Of a stretch of DNA of 64,000 nucleotides, positions 1-11,384 are shown one piece after another (within the stretch, counting starts at the first letter, position 1; each line of letters opens with the position of its first letter). Position numbers and translations under genes: made by a program. Source of the stretch: Daphnia carinata (Eukaryota; Arthropoda; Branchiopoda; Diplostraca; Daphniidae); the NCBI RefSeq assembly GCF_022539665.2, contig NC_081332.1, forward strand, positions 1,757,773-1,821,772. The letters are read 5' to 3'. The notes under the pieces are model-generated. The model had not been told where the DNA came from. It did not search any database and worked only from the letters and a program-made list of their open reading frames with translations.

Positions 1-1615
1 CGCTTGGCTTTGTTTCTGGGGATAAATTCAAGGTTTTTCGCATTGAACATATCACCTCCACGCCGTAGACGACCTCGTCAATCATATGCGTTGGTGTCGT
101 CCATTTCAGTCGATCGTCATCAATTTTCGATCGTAGAAAATCGGAATCCAGGGTTTCCTTTCGTCGCGCTACTCGGAAAAATAGAGTGACTTGAGCATGC
201 TTTTCATCGCCATCCATCGAGTTTGTATACAGGTAATCGGCGAACCAACATTGGCGACCGGGCACAGACCCTTGGTTGATACTCTGAAGTAGATGGGAGT
301 TGATACCCAAAATGGAATGTTTGAATTTTTCGGGTTGCTGATAGAAAAAGGAAGGCGTCCATTTCCCAGCGGTTTCCGATATCGTTTTGCGGTCGTTCGG
401 CACTTCGATTCCATCTGGGACGCATACATAACACCAGTTATAAGAAAGCTAAAATTTTTGATGAGGCAGTCTAACGAGTCAACTTATAGTAGAATTTTAA
501 AATGTAACAGAAGCTATATTTGATACTGTATATGTTGAACATGTTTTATTTACATGTGGAAATGACGTCGGTGAAGTAGTTGTAGAGACCTCCAACCTGC
601 GCGTCCCTACCTAGAGCTGATATTCGAATGGGCTCAGCCATTTGTGAAAACAAACTGAGACGTGGCAATAGTTAAGGAGGGATCGTAATAAATGTTCTAT
701 TAACTGCTTACCTGTTAGTTTTCCGTCAGATTTTGAATTTCTCGCACGGGCAAAGAAAACCCTTCCAACAGGTGAATTTCCTTAATATGCAAAGCAGCAC
801 GGAATCTATGTAGAACGCAACTGAGTCAACGGTGAAATGGTTTGCAAAGAATTGAGACACCCACTATCAACGAAGCATCCTTCCTTTCGAAATATTCCTA
901 CAGGTTTTACACACGTTATCGTCAGCGGTCAATCAAAAGTCATGCCCACGATTAGCTGGCGCTTGTTCAACCTTGCTATCAGCCCTAAATTGTGAGCTCA
1001 AACATGATAAGAACGTTACCTGCCCACACGTTATTTGCTTCGGAAAGTCCTGCTATAGTGTCGCAATTGTGGTAGAATGAAAAACAAGCTGAGCTCCGTT
1101 ATCAGTTCCAGTGAAGTCAACGTGCGTTATTCATACACAATCCAAATAAAAAGCGCATTTGGACAATAGCAAAGTTCAAAAAGAATATGCCAGAGTTCTA
1201 TAGTTTTATAATTCACCTGCTCGTGTCAGGAGATAACAATGGTCAAACATTAGGTGGTGCAATTGCAAGGTGTATCTAGCCTGGAAAAAGAACAAACAAA
1301 CTTGATGGATGTTTCAAAAGAAAGATAACTGTCGTTATTATCGCGAACGAATCGCATAGCCAACCTAAGCACATAGAACTTTAAACATCAACGATGAGCT
1401 CATTGCGGCGTAGTTTTTCCCCCTGTTACTCCCAGCTGACGCTATCAGTTTAAGTGTTTTATTAAATTCGTTTCCAAAGAAATAGCTGGTGCCACTGGAC
1501 TGTATCAATTTCGTTTCCTCGCCTAGTAACAGCCTGTTCGATCTTGTTTTAGTTTGTCGCACCAGCTGTGAACGAACGCAAGTGCATCAATAAACTTTAA
1601 ACAAATCGTTTAAAA
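1..1615. other. Left-edge region without a recognised gene
   Basis: I find no gene here that I can support. A plus-strand reading frame runs in from the left edge and stops at about position 66, so it could be the last codons of a gene lying outside the window, but nothing in it is recognisable. The rest is AT-rich with short, overlapping, unconvincing frames. The last few hundred bases before 1616 should contain the promoter and 5' leader of the large GTPase gene that follows, but I see no clear TATA box. Confidence 0.4.
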
Positions 1616-4600
1616 ATGCCTACGCATCTGGACGGGATCGAAATACTGGCACTAGGCCGCCAGTTTAACATTGGAACACTTTATAATTATGTCGATGATA
1701 GCATCATACCAAGTAAGAATGCAATTCATAACACAAATGTTAATGTTCGTATAATTATAGTATGTTGGGTGTGTCCAGGTATTCGATTATGGGACCCATA
1801 TGATGTGTCCAATTCAGCCGTTGTCGAACCAAACGAAAATGCTGAAGTCTTTCTAAAGACGATCGCGCAAACCAACGAGGAAGGCGAGAATCCTGATGAA
1901 GGAGAAGATCAAACACCGTTCCTGTCCAATTTAGGAATGGACGATCACACGGCCATGAGTTTGATGGCCGGACTGTTGCGTCCATCTCTAAAAGGAGCTT
2001 GGCAATATGCGGCTGATTGGGTCGAATCGAAGAACGATTTACTTAGCCAGGGAGCTCATGTGGCAGTCCATTGCTGCCGTTCCGAAAAAAACATCTCTGT
2101 CGATCCTGAGAGTCAATTGGACATTGTCTGCCGGCCAGAAAGGCTAATGAAAATTCAGGCAACTCATGTCGTCATTGGAATCACGTACGGCCTAGAGGCC
2201 TTTTGCATCTTCTCTCAGGACAATCAAGCCAACACTTACGCACGTGTCTTTAAAGACCGGCTGGTGAACGAAGACGAAAATTTGGAACAAGATCAGGACG
2301 AAGAAGGTGACGAAGAGGATGGTGGACAATGCTCTTTCCCAAAAGACTTGCAATGCATTCTCTACAGCGATCTCGGGGATTTTAAAGGTAGTAAAAGTTG
2401 GACACTGAAGCCTGTCGCAGAGCAGTACGAAACCTGCAGGAAGATACTGGAACATGGAACTGTAAAGTCCATCCCAATGAGGGTATGGTTGTATCCACTC
2501 AACAAGCTGATGGCTGTCAATGAAAGAGTTGCTAAAATGCCTCCAAATATTAAAGATGTCTCGCGAGAACTGCTATTTCGTTGTCAAGCCATATTGAGCC
2601 ATTTGCATGGACTCTGTTTGGAGGCTGAACTGTTGGCTAAAGAACTGGATGGGCTAGAAAGTCAGCTTCCAGCGTCCATTCCGTCGACAGCCAATGAAAG
2701 AATCAAGCACTTTAAAGATTTGGTCATGCAATTTTTGCCAACTTTTATCAAACCACTGTCAGTGTGGACTACTAAAATTCGTGATGGAACGGTTCGAGAA
2801 GAGAAAATAGCCAAAATCATCGATGCGGTAGAGACCCAGTCGCCATTCGTTGTTAATAAGTTGAAACTCTGGCTGAATCTACAGAGACAGGAATTGAAAA
2901 CTCTAAAGAGTCTGGATAAATTGCCTGGTGTGCACTTAGTATCGAGCATGGAACGCCTGCAAAACGAAATAAAAAATGGGGGCAATACGTCGCATGCCAT
3001 CGTTCTTCATCTGCCCAGTCCCAGAAAAGAACAAGACTCATTAGTTAATGAGATGCGTCGTTATATCGACGACTTCAACGAAGCTGCATCATCTGGCTGG
3101 ATGAACTTGCCAACGAAAAATAGCGATGAAACAGCAAAGTCAACGTCCTCCGTATACCGCCAAATTTTAACGTCTGGCCAAGAGTTTTCCGATTGGATTA
3201 CGAATCACAATGCGGATACCAAGAACGTCCGCTACATCATCTTTTACGACGAATGCACAGAAGAAACCTTGCCCTTCACAAGATTATATCAGTGGGGCAA
3301 GGAAGAGGCTCCTTATACAATCCCAAAGGCTCCTGGGCAAGTGACGGTCACAAAGAATCATCGTGGTGTGATTGGATTGAGTTGGACGACTAATGATACG
3401 ACCGGACTGCGCCATTTTCTGGTTCAATATCGGACAGTGGATGGGCAAGAAGATCATTGGCATTCCGTCCTTAAGCCTTCAAACACAATCGAAATCGATT
3501 ACCTTCAATCAGGTGAGACTTACCTGTTCAGAGTGGCAGCGGAGACACTTGGAGGGCGGAGCCCGTTCAGCTCTGTCAGCTGCGAAGTAACAATAGACCC
3601 AGTTTGTCCGCCGCCAAGTCAATTGCAAGTTCACGAAGTGACCGATACGAGTATATCTATTTCGTGGAGCCATCAACCTCACTTGAAAACCGGAGCTGAA
3701 GAGGAACTGAGCATTACCTCGTTCACTATTGAATGCCGGATGGGTGAAAGCCGTGACGAATCGACCTTCATCCAACGATCTACGATGAAGAAGAGCATCG
3801 TACTAGAACCGCTTGATCCAGGTGTGACTTACCACATCCAAGTCAGGGTTGAGTGCAAAAACGCTAGTGGCTCTACTTTCTATAGCCCGGCATCAGAGGT
3901 TTTGCAAGCTTGCACACTGCAAGAGGCAGAGCGAACTGCGATCATCGTCCGCCGTACGAGCAAAAAAAGTTCCACTGGGCCTGGAATTGACATTTACGAA
4001 TTGCCGTTGAAAAAACGTCACAATGCCAAAGTTCAGGGAGTCGGTCATTACGTGTTTGGTGAGCCGAGCTATCTGGCAGTAATAGGGAAACGTCGACAAA
4101 GAACCATCTTGGTACTGGGAGCCACCGGATCCGGCAAGAGCACTCTCATCAACGCTCTGGTCAACTACGTGCTGGGCGTCGAGTGGGAAGACGATTTCCG
4201 GTTCAAGTTGATCGACGAACCAACCGACAAGTCGCAGGCGCACAGTCAGACGGACCTGGTGACAACTTACGACCTCTACGAGATGAAAGGTTCCCGGCTG
4301 GGCTATTCGCTGACGGTCGTCGATACTCCGGGATTCGGTGACACCAGCGGAATCGAAAGAGACAAGAAAATTATGCAGCAAATCAAAGATTATTTCCAGT
4401 CTCCTCACGGCATTCAACAATTAGAGGCCGTTTGTTTCGTTATCCAGTCTTCACTCGCCAGATTGACGCCTACCCAGCAATATATCTTTGACCAAATTCT
4501 ATCCATCTTCGGTGAAAACATTAAAAATAGCATCCGGCTGATGGTGACATTTGCTGATAATTCTTTGCCGCCCGTCCTCGACGCAGTCAAGGACGCCAAG

Positions 4601-5524
4601 ATTCCGTCACCCACCGACCCAACTACCGGACTGCCACTTCATCATAAATTTAACAATTCCGTTTTCTTTGAGACTACTACTAAAAAGAATCGTCTAGAAA
4701 ATGAAATGAACCGGACGCTCTTCAAGATGGCCGTTAAAGGTTTTGACAATTTCTTTGCCGATTTAAGGAACATGAAAGAGATATCGTTGACACTAACCCG
4801 CGAAGTGCTTGAAGAACGAAGGCGCTTAGAAGCTCTTGTCGAAGGCCTTCAACACATCACCCAAAAGAAATTGGCAAAAATCGACGAGTTCGAGAAAATC
4901 AAGAAAGCGCTGACAGAGAATCAACAACAAATGAAAGAAAACAAGAATTTTAATTTTGAAGTCGAGTTTCTCGTTCCAGAGTCGATTGACATCGGCGGGA
5001 CTGGCCAGTTTACCACCAACTGCCAAAAATGCAAAACTACGTGCCATTTTCCTTGCTCGAAAGCCAGTGACAGCGATAAATATCGTTGTTCCGTCATGGA
5101 CTCAAATGGAACCTGCATGATCTGCAAATGTTCCTGGAATGCTCACTTCAATCAAAAGTACAGGTACGAGATGGTGATGGAGAAAGTGCTGCGTTCATCG
5201 GATGCCATCCGGAAGCAATATCAAGGGGCCCAGACCGCAGCACTGACTAATCAACAACTCTTTGCCCAACTTCAAGCAGAGATTGACCAAAATGAAAAGC
5301 AGCTGATGGAATTAGTGCGGGAGGCCTCTCCATGTATACAGAGATTGAACGAGATCGCTCTGAAGCCTCACACGCTCTCCACATCGGCTTATATTGACCT
5401 GATGATTGAAAAAGAGAAACAAGAACATCACGCTGGATACCAACAGAGAATCACGACGCTGCAAAGACTTCGTCAAGTAGCCGAGATGATGACCAAAGTC
5501 GTGAACGACCATCAAAAATTCTAA
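1616..5524 (+). CDS. Large stonustoxin-like / FN3 / P-loop GTPase protein (paralog 1)
   Basis: Two exons (1616-1712, 1779-5524) give 1280 residues. The 66-nt intron has no stop and keeps frame, but the second large paralog in this window has an intron at the same place and phase, so it is probably spliced. Domain order: residues 1-200 resemble the N-terminal MACPF-like region of stonustoxin/verrucotoxin proteins (LGRQFNIGTLYN; ATHVVIGITYGLEAF); an acidic linker; a helical region; a thioredoxin-like stretch near 430-530; two fibronectin III domains (about 549-640 and 643-745); and a septin/AIG1-like GTPase with Walker A GATGSGKS near 813 and DTPG. A Cys/His-rich module (NCQKCKTTCHFPC... CMICKC...H) and a coiled coil follow. 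There is no signal peptide or membrane segment, so it is probably cytosolic. Function is unknown; innate immunity is my inference. It is not an evident venom toxin. Confidence 0.88.
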   Translation: MPTHLDGIEILALGRQFNIGTLYNYVDDSIIPSKNAIHNTNVNVRIIIVCWVCPGIRLWDPYDVSNSAVVEPNENAEVFLKTIAQTNEEGENPDEGEDQTPFLSNLGMDDHTAMSLMAGLLRPSLKGAWQYAADWVESKNDLLSQGAHVAVHCCRSEKNISVDPESQLDIVCRPERLMKIQATHVVIGITYGLEAFCIFSQDNQANTYARVFKDRLVNEDENLEQDQDEEGDEEDGGQCSFPKDLQCILYSDLGDFKGSKSWTLKPVAEQYETCRKILEHGTVKSIPMRVWLYPLNKLMAVNERVAKMPPNIKDVSRELLFRCQAILSHLHGLCLEAELLAKELDGLESQLPASIPSTANERIKHFKDLVMQFLPTFIKPLSVWTTKIRDGTVREEKIAKIIDAVETQSPFVVNKLKLWLNLQRQELKTLKSLDKLPGVHLVSSMERLQNEIKNGGNTSHAIVLHLPSPRKEQDSLVNEMRRYIDDFNEAASSGWMNLPTKNSDETAKSTSSVYRQILTSGQEFSDWITNHNADTKNVRYIIFYDECTEETLPFTRLYQWGKEEAPYTIPKAPGQVTVTKNHRGVIGLSWTTNDTTGLRHFLVQYRTVDGQEDHWHSVLKPSNTIEIDYLQSGETYLFRVAAETLGGRSPFSSVSCEVTIDPVCPPPSQLQVHEVTDTSISISWSHQPHLKTGAEEELSITSFTIECRMGESRDESTFIQRSTMKKSIVLEPLDPGVTYHIQVRVECKNASGSTFYSPASEVLQACTLQEAERTAIIVRRTSKKSSTGPGIDIYELPLKKRHNAKVQGVGHYVFGEPSYLAVIGKRRQRTILVLGATGSGKSTLINALVNYVLGVEWEDDFRFKLIDEPTDKSQAHSQTDLVTTYDLYEMKGSRLGYSLTVVDTPGFGDTSGIERDKKIMQQIKDYFQSPHGIQQLEAVCFVIQSSLARLTPTQQYIFDQILSIFGENIKNSIRLMVTFADNSLPPVLDAVKDAKIPSPTDPTTGLPLHHKFNNSVFFETTTKKNRLENEMNRTLFKMAVKGFDNFFADLRNMKEISLTLTREVLEERRRLEALVEGLQHITQKKLAKIDEFEKIKKALTENQQQMKENKNFNFEVEFLVPESIDIGGTGQFTTNCQKCKTTCHFPCSKASDSDKYRCSVMDSNGTCMICKCSWNAHFNQKYRYEMVMEKVLRSSDAIRKQYQGAQTAALTNQQLFAQLQAEIDQNEKQLMELVREASPCIQRLNEIALKPHTLSTSAYIDLMIEKEKQEHHAGYQQRITTLQRLRQVAEMMTKVVNDHQKF

Positions 5525-5851
5525 AACTCTGCCTTCGCCATCGCAGTCCATGCAAAATGACCGTCGGGCCTTTGCGAATCCCTTCAAAAGTTTTAGGCGT
5601 TAATAATATGACTTAAAGTTACGAACAACCAGTGTGATGCTACCGGATTTTGGTACTGTCTGATTCAACGCTTGTTTAAGTTCAACACTAAGAAAATGAT
5701 TTTTCATTCCCCAAATACATACAACTTTGTACGTTTCACTTCTCCCTTCAAATATATACGATATCGAGCTCTTGTTATTGTATTGTTTATTCAAATTTAT
5801 GCCAGGTTTGGTTATCAACGGCGTTCGGAATCCTTTCATTGCCCCTTATTT
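5525..5851. other. Tail-to-tail intergenic gap
   Basis: This stretch separates the stop codons of two convergent genes, the large GTPase gene on the left and RUS1 on the right. It is AT-rich and should hold both 3' untranslated regions. I see no further gene. Confidence 0.5.
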
Positions 5852-7799
5852 TTACATGTCGTTTGACCACGAAGCTCGCCATTCGCCAGTGGCTAGAAGC
5901 GAACGGTTGAGAATCCATCCTGCTCCAATAAAGAATGTCATATAAAAATCTATGCAATATTTTCACACGCACACATCAGAGAAAAATGTCTATGAATCAT
6001 TAGATTGCCTTACCCTGATTCGCAAGTCCATCTCGAAGTTCTCCCCAGCAGTTCTCTTTCACCATCTTAAGAAGCGCACTGGAGATGTCACCTTCGACTA
6101 CCGGCTTCATACCGCTAACCTATCACAAAAGAAAACCCATAATTTAAACCTATGTTCAAGGTTTCCTTCACAACTGATTTGACTGACCGCGTATCCGGAT
6201 GCAAGCATAGCAGCCAGAACGGCGTGTGAATAAGATTCCAGCATCTCTTCTGATGTGCAGTCTTGTCGATAAATTATGTAGATAGTTTTACTAACAGAAT
6301 CAGGAATCAAGGCAAAGTTTCGGTCAGAATAAACAGCTAACTGATTTTCCAAGTCCTTCTTGGAGGCAATAGCTTTGATTGAGCATCCAAGTTCTATCCG
6401 GTAGCCGCAGACGTCTTTCTCTGGATAAAAGAAAAGGAGGAATCGTAATAGCTGGTTGATATTGAATTGAACGCCATTAAGTTTACCAGTTGGAATGAGA
6501 CCCATGACGACGGGTTCAAGTCGGTTGATGACTTTCACTGAAGGCACGTCTTTACACGAGGCGAATTGCTTCAAAATGAGCATGTATCTAGTTCTGTTAA
6601 TCGTTTCCATGCTGACAGCTTTCACCGCTTTCAGGTTGGCGAAGACGTGCAGCAACGTAAACAGAAAAAAAGAAAACCACGTCATCCTATACAAACGGAG
6701 AAATAAAAACGCATACAATTTGAACAAGAAAAAACACAGGCGAGCAATAGATATAGACGAACTTTGTAGACCCGTCCAAGAAAGGTAAGAGCCAGAGGCT
6801 GGTGATTAGTGCAGCGAGATTGACCAAGGTTTCCTGACTTCCATCTTTGGCTGATACGTCGGCCAGATTCCCTTGTCTAGCCTATGTAATAAAGAGGAAA
6901 CAGATCCCCTCATTTTCTTACAATAATTCAATGAACCGTACTATTCAATACCTGATGTTGGGTTAATGCTGCTCGAGTTGCTCCACCTGCTACCCCGACG
7001 ATTGATTTAGCCACACCAGAAACGCAAAGGATACCAGTCATAGCCCCATTAGATCCTCCAACTGCTGCTACAGCATAGGGGGCACATAATTCAAGGCTTA
7101 GAGCACAGTCATTGAGAAGGTCGGCAAAAAATCTCCATTTTTTGCTATCAGCATCTAGTTTTGTACTAAAAACCATTTATGAAGATGCATTGCATTATTT
7201 AAAATGGCTGTGAGAACTAACCCATTGCACCAGGCAAATAATATTCTGCCAACCATTCCAGTACCATCTTTTATCAACCACATTAGGGTGGCAGCCAGAG
7301 GAGTGGATGTGCTACTGCCCACTCCCACTCCCTCTAATATAGCTCTCGTAGACAAAGATCCTGACAAACTACTAGCGAATGCCTAAGTGTAATCTTTAAT
7401 TGTAATACACAGTAGTCAGACAAAAATGTAACACACAAATTTATACAGCATGTTAAAATTTCCAATAATCACAAGACATTGCACACCTACCTGAACTGTG
7501 TCCCAGATTTGGTATTCCAGATAATCATCACTGACCGAGGATGGATACCCCTGGGGTAAGAATACTGAGCTTAACAAATGCTTTATTCCCCTGAATCTTG
7601 TGTTGGAAGAACTTGTGTTTGAATCAATGCAAACCACTCCATTCTCTGTGTAATCAAAAACATTAAAGCTCTTAATGCTGAAATTAATGTGTTAACTTGT
7701 TGGAAATAGCTAACCATTTGCAAGTTTGACGTACTGACGAGAAGGTCCACTTTCTCCCTCTGTCTCGCTGATTATCGTTTTAAGGGTACTTTTATTCAT
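5852..7799 (-). CDS. RUS1: RUS1 family protein (DUF647, root UVB sensitive homolog)
   Basis: Eight exons read on the minus strand: 7715-7799, 7491-7645, 7222-7382, 6952-7165, 6772-6881, 6188-6686, 6014-6119 and 5852-5949. All joins keep phase and give 475 residues, close to the roughly 468 of the human protein (C16orf58). Family landmarks are clear: DDYLEYQIWDTVQ, GSLSTRAILEGVGVG, WLIKDGTGMVGRILFAW, SVVGVAGG-type SIVGVAGGATRAALTQHQ, ADVSAKDGSQETLVNL, METINRTR, and a C-terminal GEWRASW matching DEWRATW of vertebrates. The protein is conserved from plants to animals and has hydrophobic, probably membrane-associated segments; its molecular role in animals is unsettled. The start was chosen at 7799 because the leader joins in phase to the first conserved exon. 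It lies head-to-tail about 500 bp downstream of the Ig-domain gene. Confidence 0.93.
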
Positions 7800-8300
7800 G
7801 GCACTGGTAAAATTGTAGTAGCACTTTTTGATTTTTCGAACGTTGGCTTCTTCGACAAGCCCGTGTGAGCTCTGCGTGATTTGTCGTTTACTTTAAACTT
7901 TGGCTGGCAATTTATACCTACAACTGTCATCACAAACGACAACGTCAACATTACACTGCTGCCACGTTAACACGAAATGCAACCGGTTTCGCCCCGTGAA
8001 TTCCATCCGTCAGATGCAGTTATCTAGCGCAATCGGGAGATAATATATAATATAATGATAATGATATAATGATATCTGCTCTTAATTATACTGTATTACA
8101 TTGTTGTCAACATCTTGAAACCAGAACAGCATTTCAGTACAGCGTAACGTAATATTTTGGACTTGAATTACATGCACAAATCGCCGAAGCTAAAGAAAGT
8201 GTTTAGCGTGTAATTTCGTTTCCCTAGCGAGGAATATTATTTACAAGTAGAAGATTTAAAGACATCGAATTTGACTCACTAAACAAAAACAAACAAAAGT
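7800..8300. other. Intergenic gap: RUS1 promoter side
   Basis: This 500-bp stretch lies between the stop of the Ig-domain gene and the start of RUS1, both on the minus strand. It is AT-rich around 8040-8110. I see no transmembrane or kinase exon here, which matters for interpreting the Ig gene. It probably carries the Ig gene's 3' UTR and the RUS1 promoter. Confidence 0.5.
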
Positions 8301-11300
8301 TTATAAAACTTGAAGGTGAAGGCTCTTTTCTGTAATGCCGGCAACATTTTCAAAACGACAAGTGTACGTGCCAGAATGCTCAGAGGATTCTGCCGTTTGA
8401 ATCTTCAAACTGATGCCATTATCCGTTCGTTCGATCCATTCGTCCGGCACAGGATCCCCGTTCCGTAACCACTGGCCATTCGGACTTGGTTGGCCTTCCG
8501 CCAAACAATAAAGAGATGTCGATTTACCGGGCAAAACCGCCAACTCAGCATCGCTACTTTCGGTGATTACAGGCTCTCGGACATCTTTAAAATAATTTCA
8601 AAAACATTGTAAAACATCTAACAAAACAATTGTAAAAAAAAATACCTTGGATTTGGATCGGTATTGAAATTCGCGTTCCATCCGCAGTCGAGAGGAAATT
8701 CCAGGTGAACACTTCACCAGCAACGACGCTGTGCCCGAGCTGATCCGAATTCGTATTGATGCCTTTGATTCTGTAACAATATCCTCGCCTTTCTAAACAC
8801 TGCCTCTTAGAAATATTGAAACCTATTTCGAAACATAAAGTCCTTTATTTCCTCGACCCTAGATATCCATCAATCAACTATAAACTTGAACTAACCTGAA
8901 GGTGGGTTGGAAAGATCTAATGGAACGGTAGTTCCATCCGTTTGAGTCCACGACCAGGACCCGTTGCCGCTGGAATTGTAAAACGTGTTGACCACCCAAC
9001 CCAAATAGAAGAAACGATCCGTTTCATTATACTCCGTTGTGACAGCAGGATCTTCTTCATTGAATTATTAAAAAATCAATCGCCAATTCGGACAGGAATT
9101 ACGCTAAACTTGTGTTACCTTCAGGGCTACTTTTAACGTAAATCGTCAGCGGTTCTAAAACGATGTGGCCTTTGCGATCCACTTGTCGGAACGTGTCGAC
9201 ATCCCACACCGTTTCGTCCTAATTAAAAAACACTTTATTTTAATTAGTCTCAAATTATTTCACCTGAAATAAAACCAACGTTTTCTCCTGATCGTCTGCT
9301 GTACAATAGACAAGGAAGCGGGGGTCGACATTGAAGGAACGAGAAGCCGACGATCGGAGGCTGCGCGTGGATCCAAAACAGCGGCGAAACGAAATCGAAT
9401 GAATAGCGCCAGCTCATCATCGAAGATTGTGGTTTACCTGTGAATTCAACGTTAGCACGTATGTACGTTGATTTAAAAAATTGATAATAGAGACCCTCAT
9501 CGACGACTAGCGTGAAATTGACGCTCTTCCTCTGCTTGCCCGAAGTCGCAATTAGACGATACACGCCGTTATCCGCAACGGAGGCATCTCTGATCTTCAG
9601 GTAAGTCTTTCCCCAACTTCGATGGACGACGTATTTAGCTGATGTAGCAATCGGTTCCAGCTCACCATCTTTGAACCAGTCGACCACAGGATCGGGACGG
9701 GCATCGACGTACACGACGAACGTCGTTGTTTTCCCAGCATCGACGTCCCGAGGACCGTCGTTGTACGGCGTCGAAACCAGAAGGAAAGACTCATCTTCTT
9801 TATCTGTAAAGAAAACAAACGTGAAATTCAAAAAACACGTCCAGCAGTTAGTCTAAAGAATTACGGTGGATGTTGACAAAGACTTCGGCCCAATCCATCG
9901 TGTTGACATTGTGAGAACTCTGGTGGCTGGCGCACATGTAGAATCCACCATCATCGAGCGTTGCATTATGAACTCGAAGGGTTGATCTGACCGTCGTCCG
10001 TTTCTTTCCACCTCTCGGAGGAGCTGCTAACATCAATTTCTCCGACTTCACTCTCTTTCCCTATCATTTGAATTATTATTTTTTAGTTAAAACGGCAAAT
10101 TTGAATGGATACAGAAGACTAACGTCGATGCCTCGAAGTTGGGGGACCATCCAATGCAATTCGACAGTCAAATTTTGGGTGTGGTAATACGTGATGGAAC
10201 AGTTCAATTGGAAATGTTGGCTGACCACGATCCGTCTGGTTGGCATTTGAATCAGCACGTCCGATTCCATCGCAATAACTAAATTCAAAAATTCAAAATG
10301 TATCAAATTTTTTAATCAAGGGTTCTTCAAATCAACGCGTTACGAGGTTTGAATGGCTGCCAAATGTAAACAGGTGTGTCAGCTTCGAAGCCTTTAGGAT
10401 GGCGGGCAAGGCAGCGATAGATCGGCAAATGACTGTTATCCACTGAATTGAGAAAATCGTTATCGATGTAGAATCCAACGTGCGGATCGTACACCCAATC
10501 AGCTCTCACGTCTTTGCCGATCATGACCGACATTTCGATGTCGGGATGCGATGGTTTGCACGGAACGATGACCGAATAACGCGACAACCTCTGCGAGAAC
10601 ATCATCACCTGCCTGTGTTGCACAATCAGATTGTCCTCGTCTACAACAAGAAACAAAATGCTGATTCGAATTGAATTGAATTAGAAAAGAATATTTACCT
10701 TCGACGAAAACGTAGGTTTTGATTGCATCATCGCCGTCATCGTTATCGCGATTGTGGCAAGCGTAATAACCAGTATCGGTGTAACTGGCTTCGTGCACCG
10801 TTAGAACCGAACGATAAGGATAATCGAATAAGCCATCCTGATTAGCGGAATCATCTTCGACGTCGTAAAGCTGCACGTCCTCGATCGAAATACGATCTTC
10901 CAGTTCGTTCTTCAACGTCACTCCCTTTTGAAAATAGAATGAATCAATCACGTGCATGTCACGCACGGGGGAATACATAGGGCGATATATTTCAAGGATT
11001 TTACGTAGTCACGCGTTTCCAAGATGCTGGGTAGTTTCCAATCGAGATGGAAATCGGCTTCGCAGACGATCCGTATTGTGTCGCCAGTTCGATAAATTTT
11101 GTCTGAATCGTTCGGCAGAAATCGAATACTCGGTTTGGGCTGATCGGTTGCTTCGTTATCTGTTAATACGAGGAATTAATAATTAAAGGCACTTTCACGT
11201 ACGTAAATGCAGAAGATAAAGACGCACCTTTGATGTTGTTGTGATCGATGGGTGGCAAAATGGCCGCATTGACCCAACCTATAACGAGCAGCGCTAACTG

Positions 11301-11384
11301 AAATGAGACAAATTTAAACATTTGAATACGTTCGTAAAAAAAAATTAGGAAGTTTTGTGAACGTACGCTCACGACGGATTTCAT
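8301..11384 (-). CDS. Secreted seven-Ig protein resembling the VEGFR/PVR ectodomain
   Basis: Thirteen exons: 11367-11384, 11228-11297, 11005-11159, 10699-10924, 10344-10640, 10124-10278, 9865-10060, 9495-9803, 9264-9412, 9119-9218, 8896-9051, 8646-8822 and 8301-8584, giving 763 residues. A signal peptide (MKSVVSLALLVIGWVNA) is built from exons 1-2. About seven Ig domains follow. The second (exon 5) has VPCKPSHPD and YDPHVGF, typical of the ligand-binding Ig2 of VEGF/PDGF receptors. The last is a clean Ig (LYCLAEGQPSPNGQWLRNGD ... SGTYTCRFENVAG) that ends at a stop directly after its G strand. There is no transmembrane segment or kinase, and the next 500 bp hold none before RUS1, so this is likely a soluble ligand-binding or decoy-type protein (inference). 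The acceptor of exon 9 at 9413 is weak; exon 9 is the least certain part. Confidence 0.85.

Noticed and set aside
6107..6187. Unspliced end of the RUS1 frame as its C-terminus
   Set aside because: A 68-nt intron (6120-6187) with good borders leads to two further exons with the conserved GEWRASW end, and the total length then matches the family.
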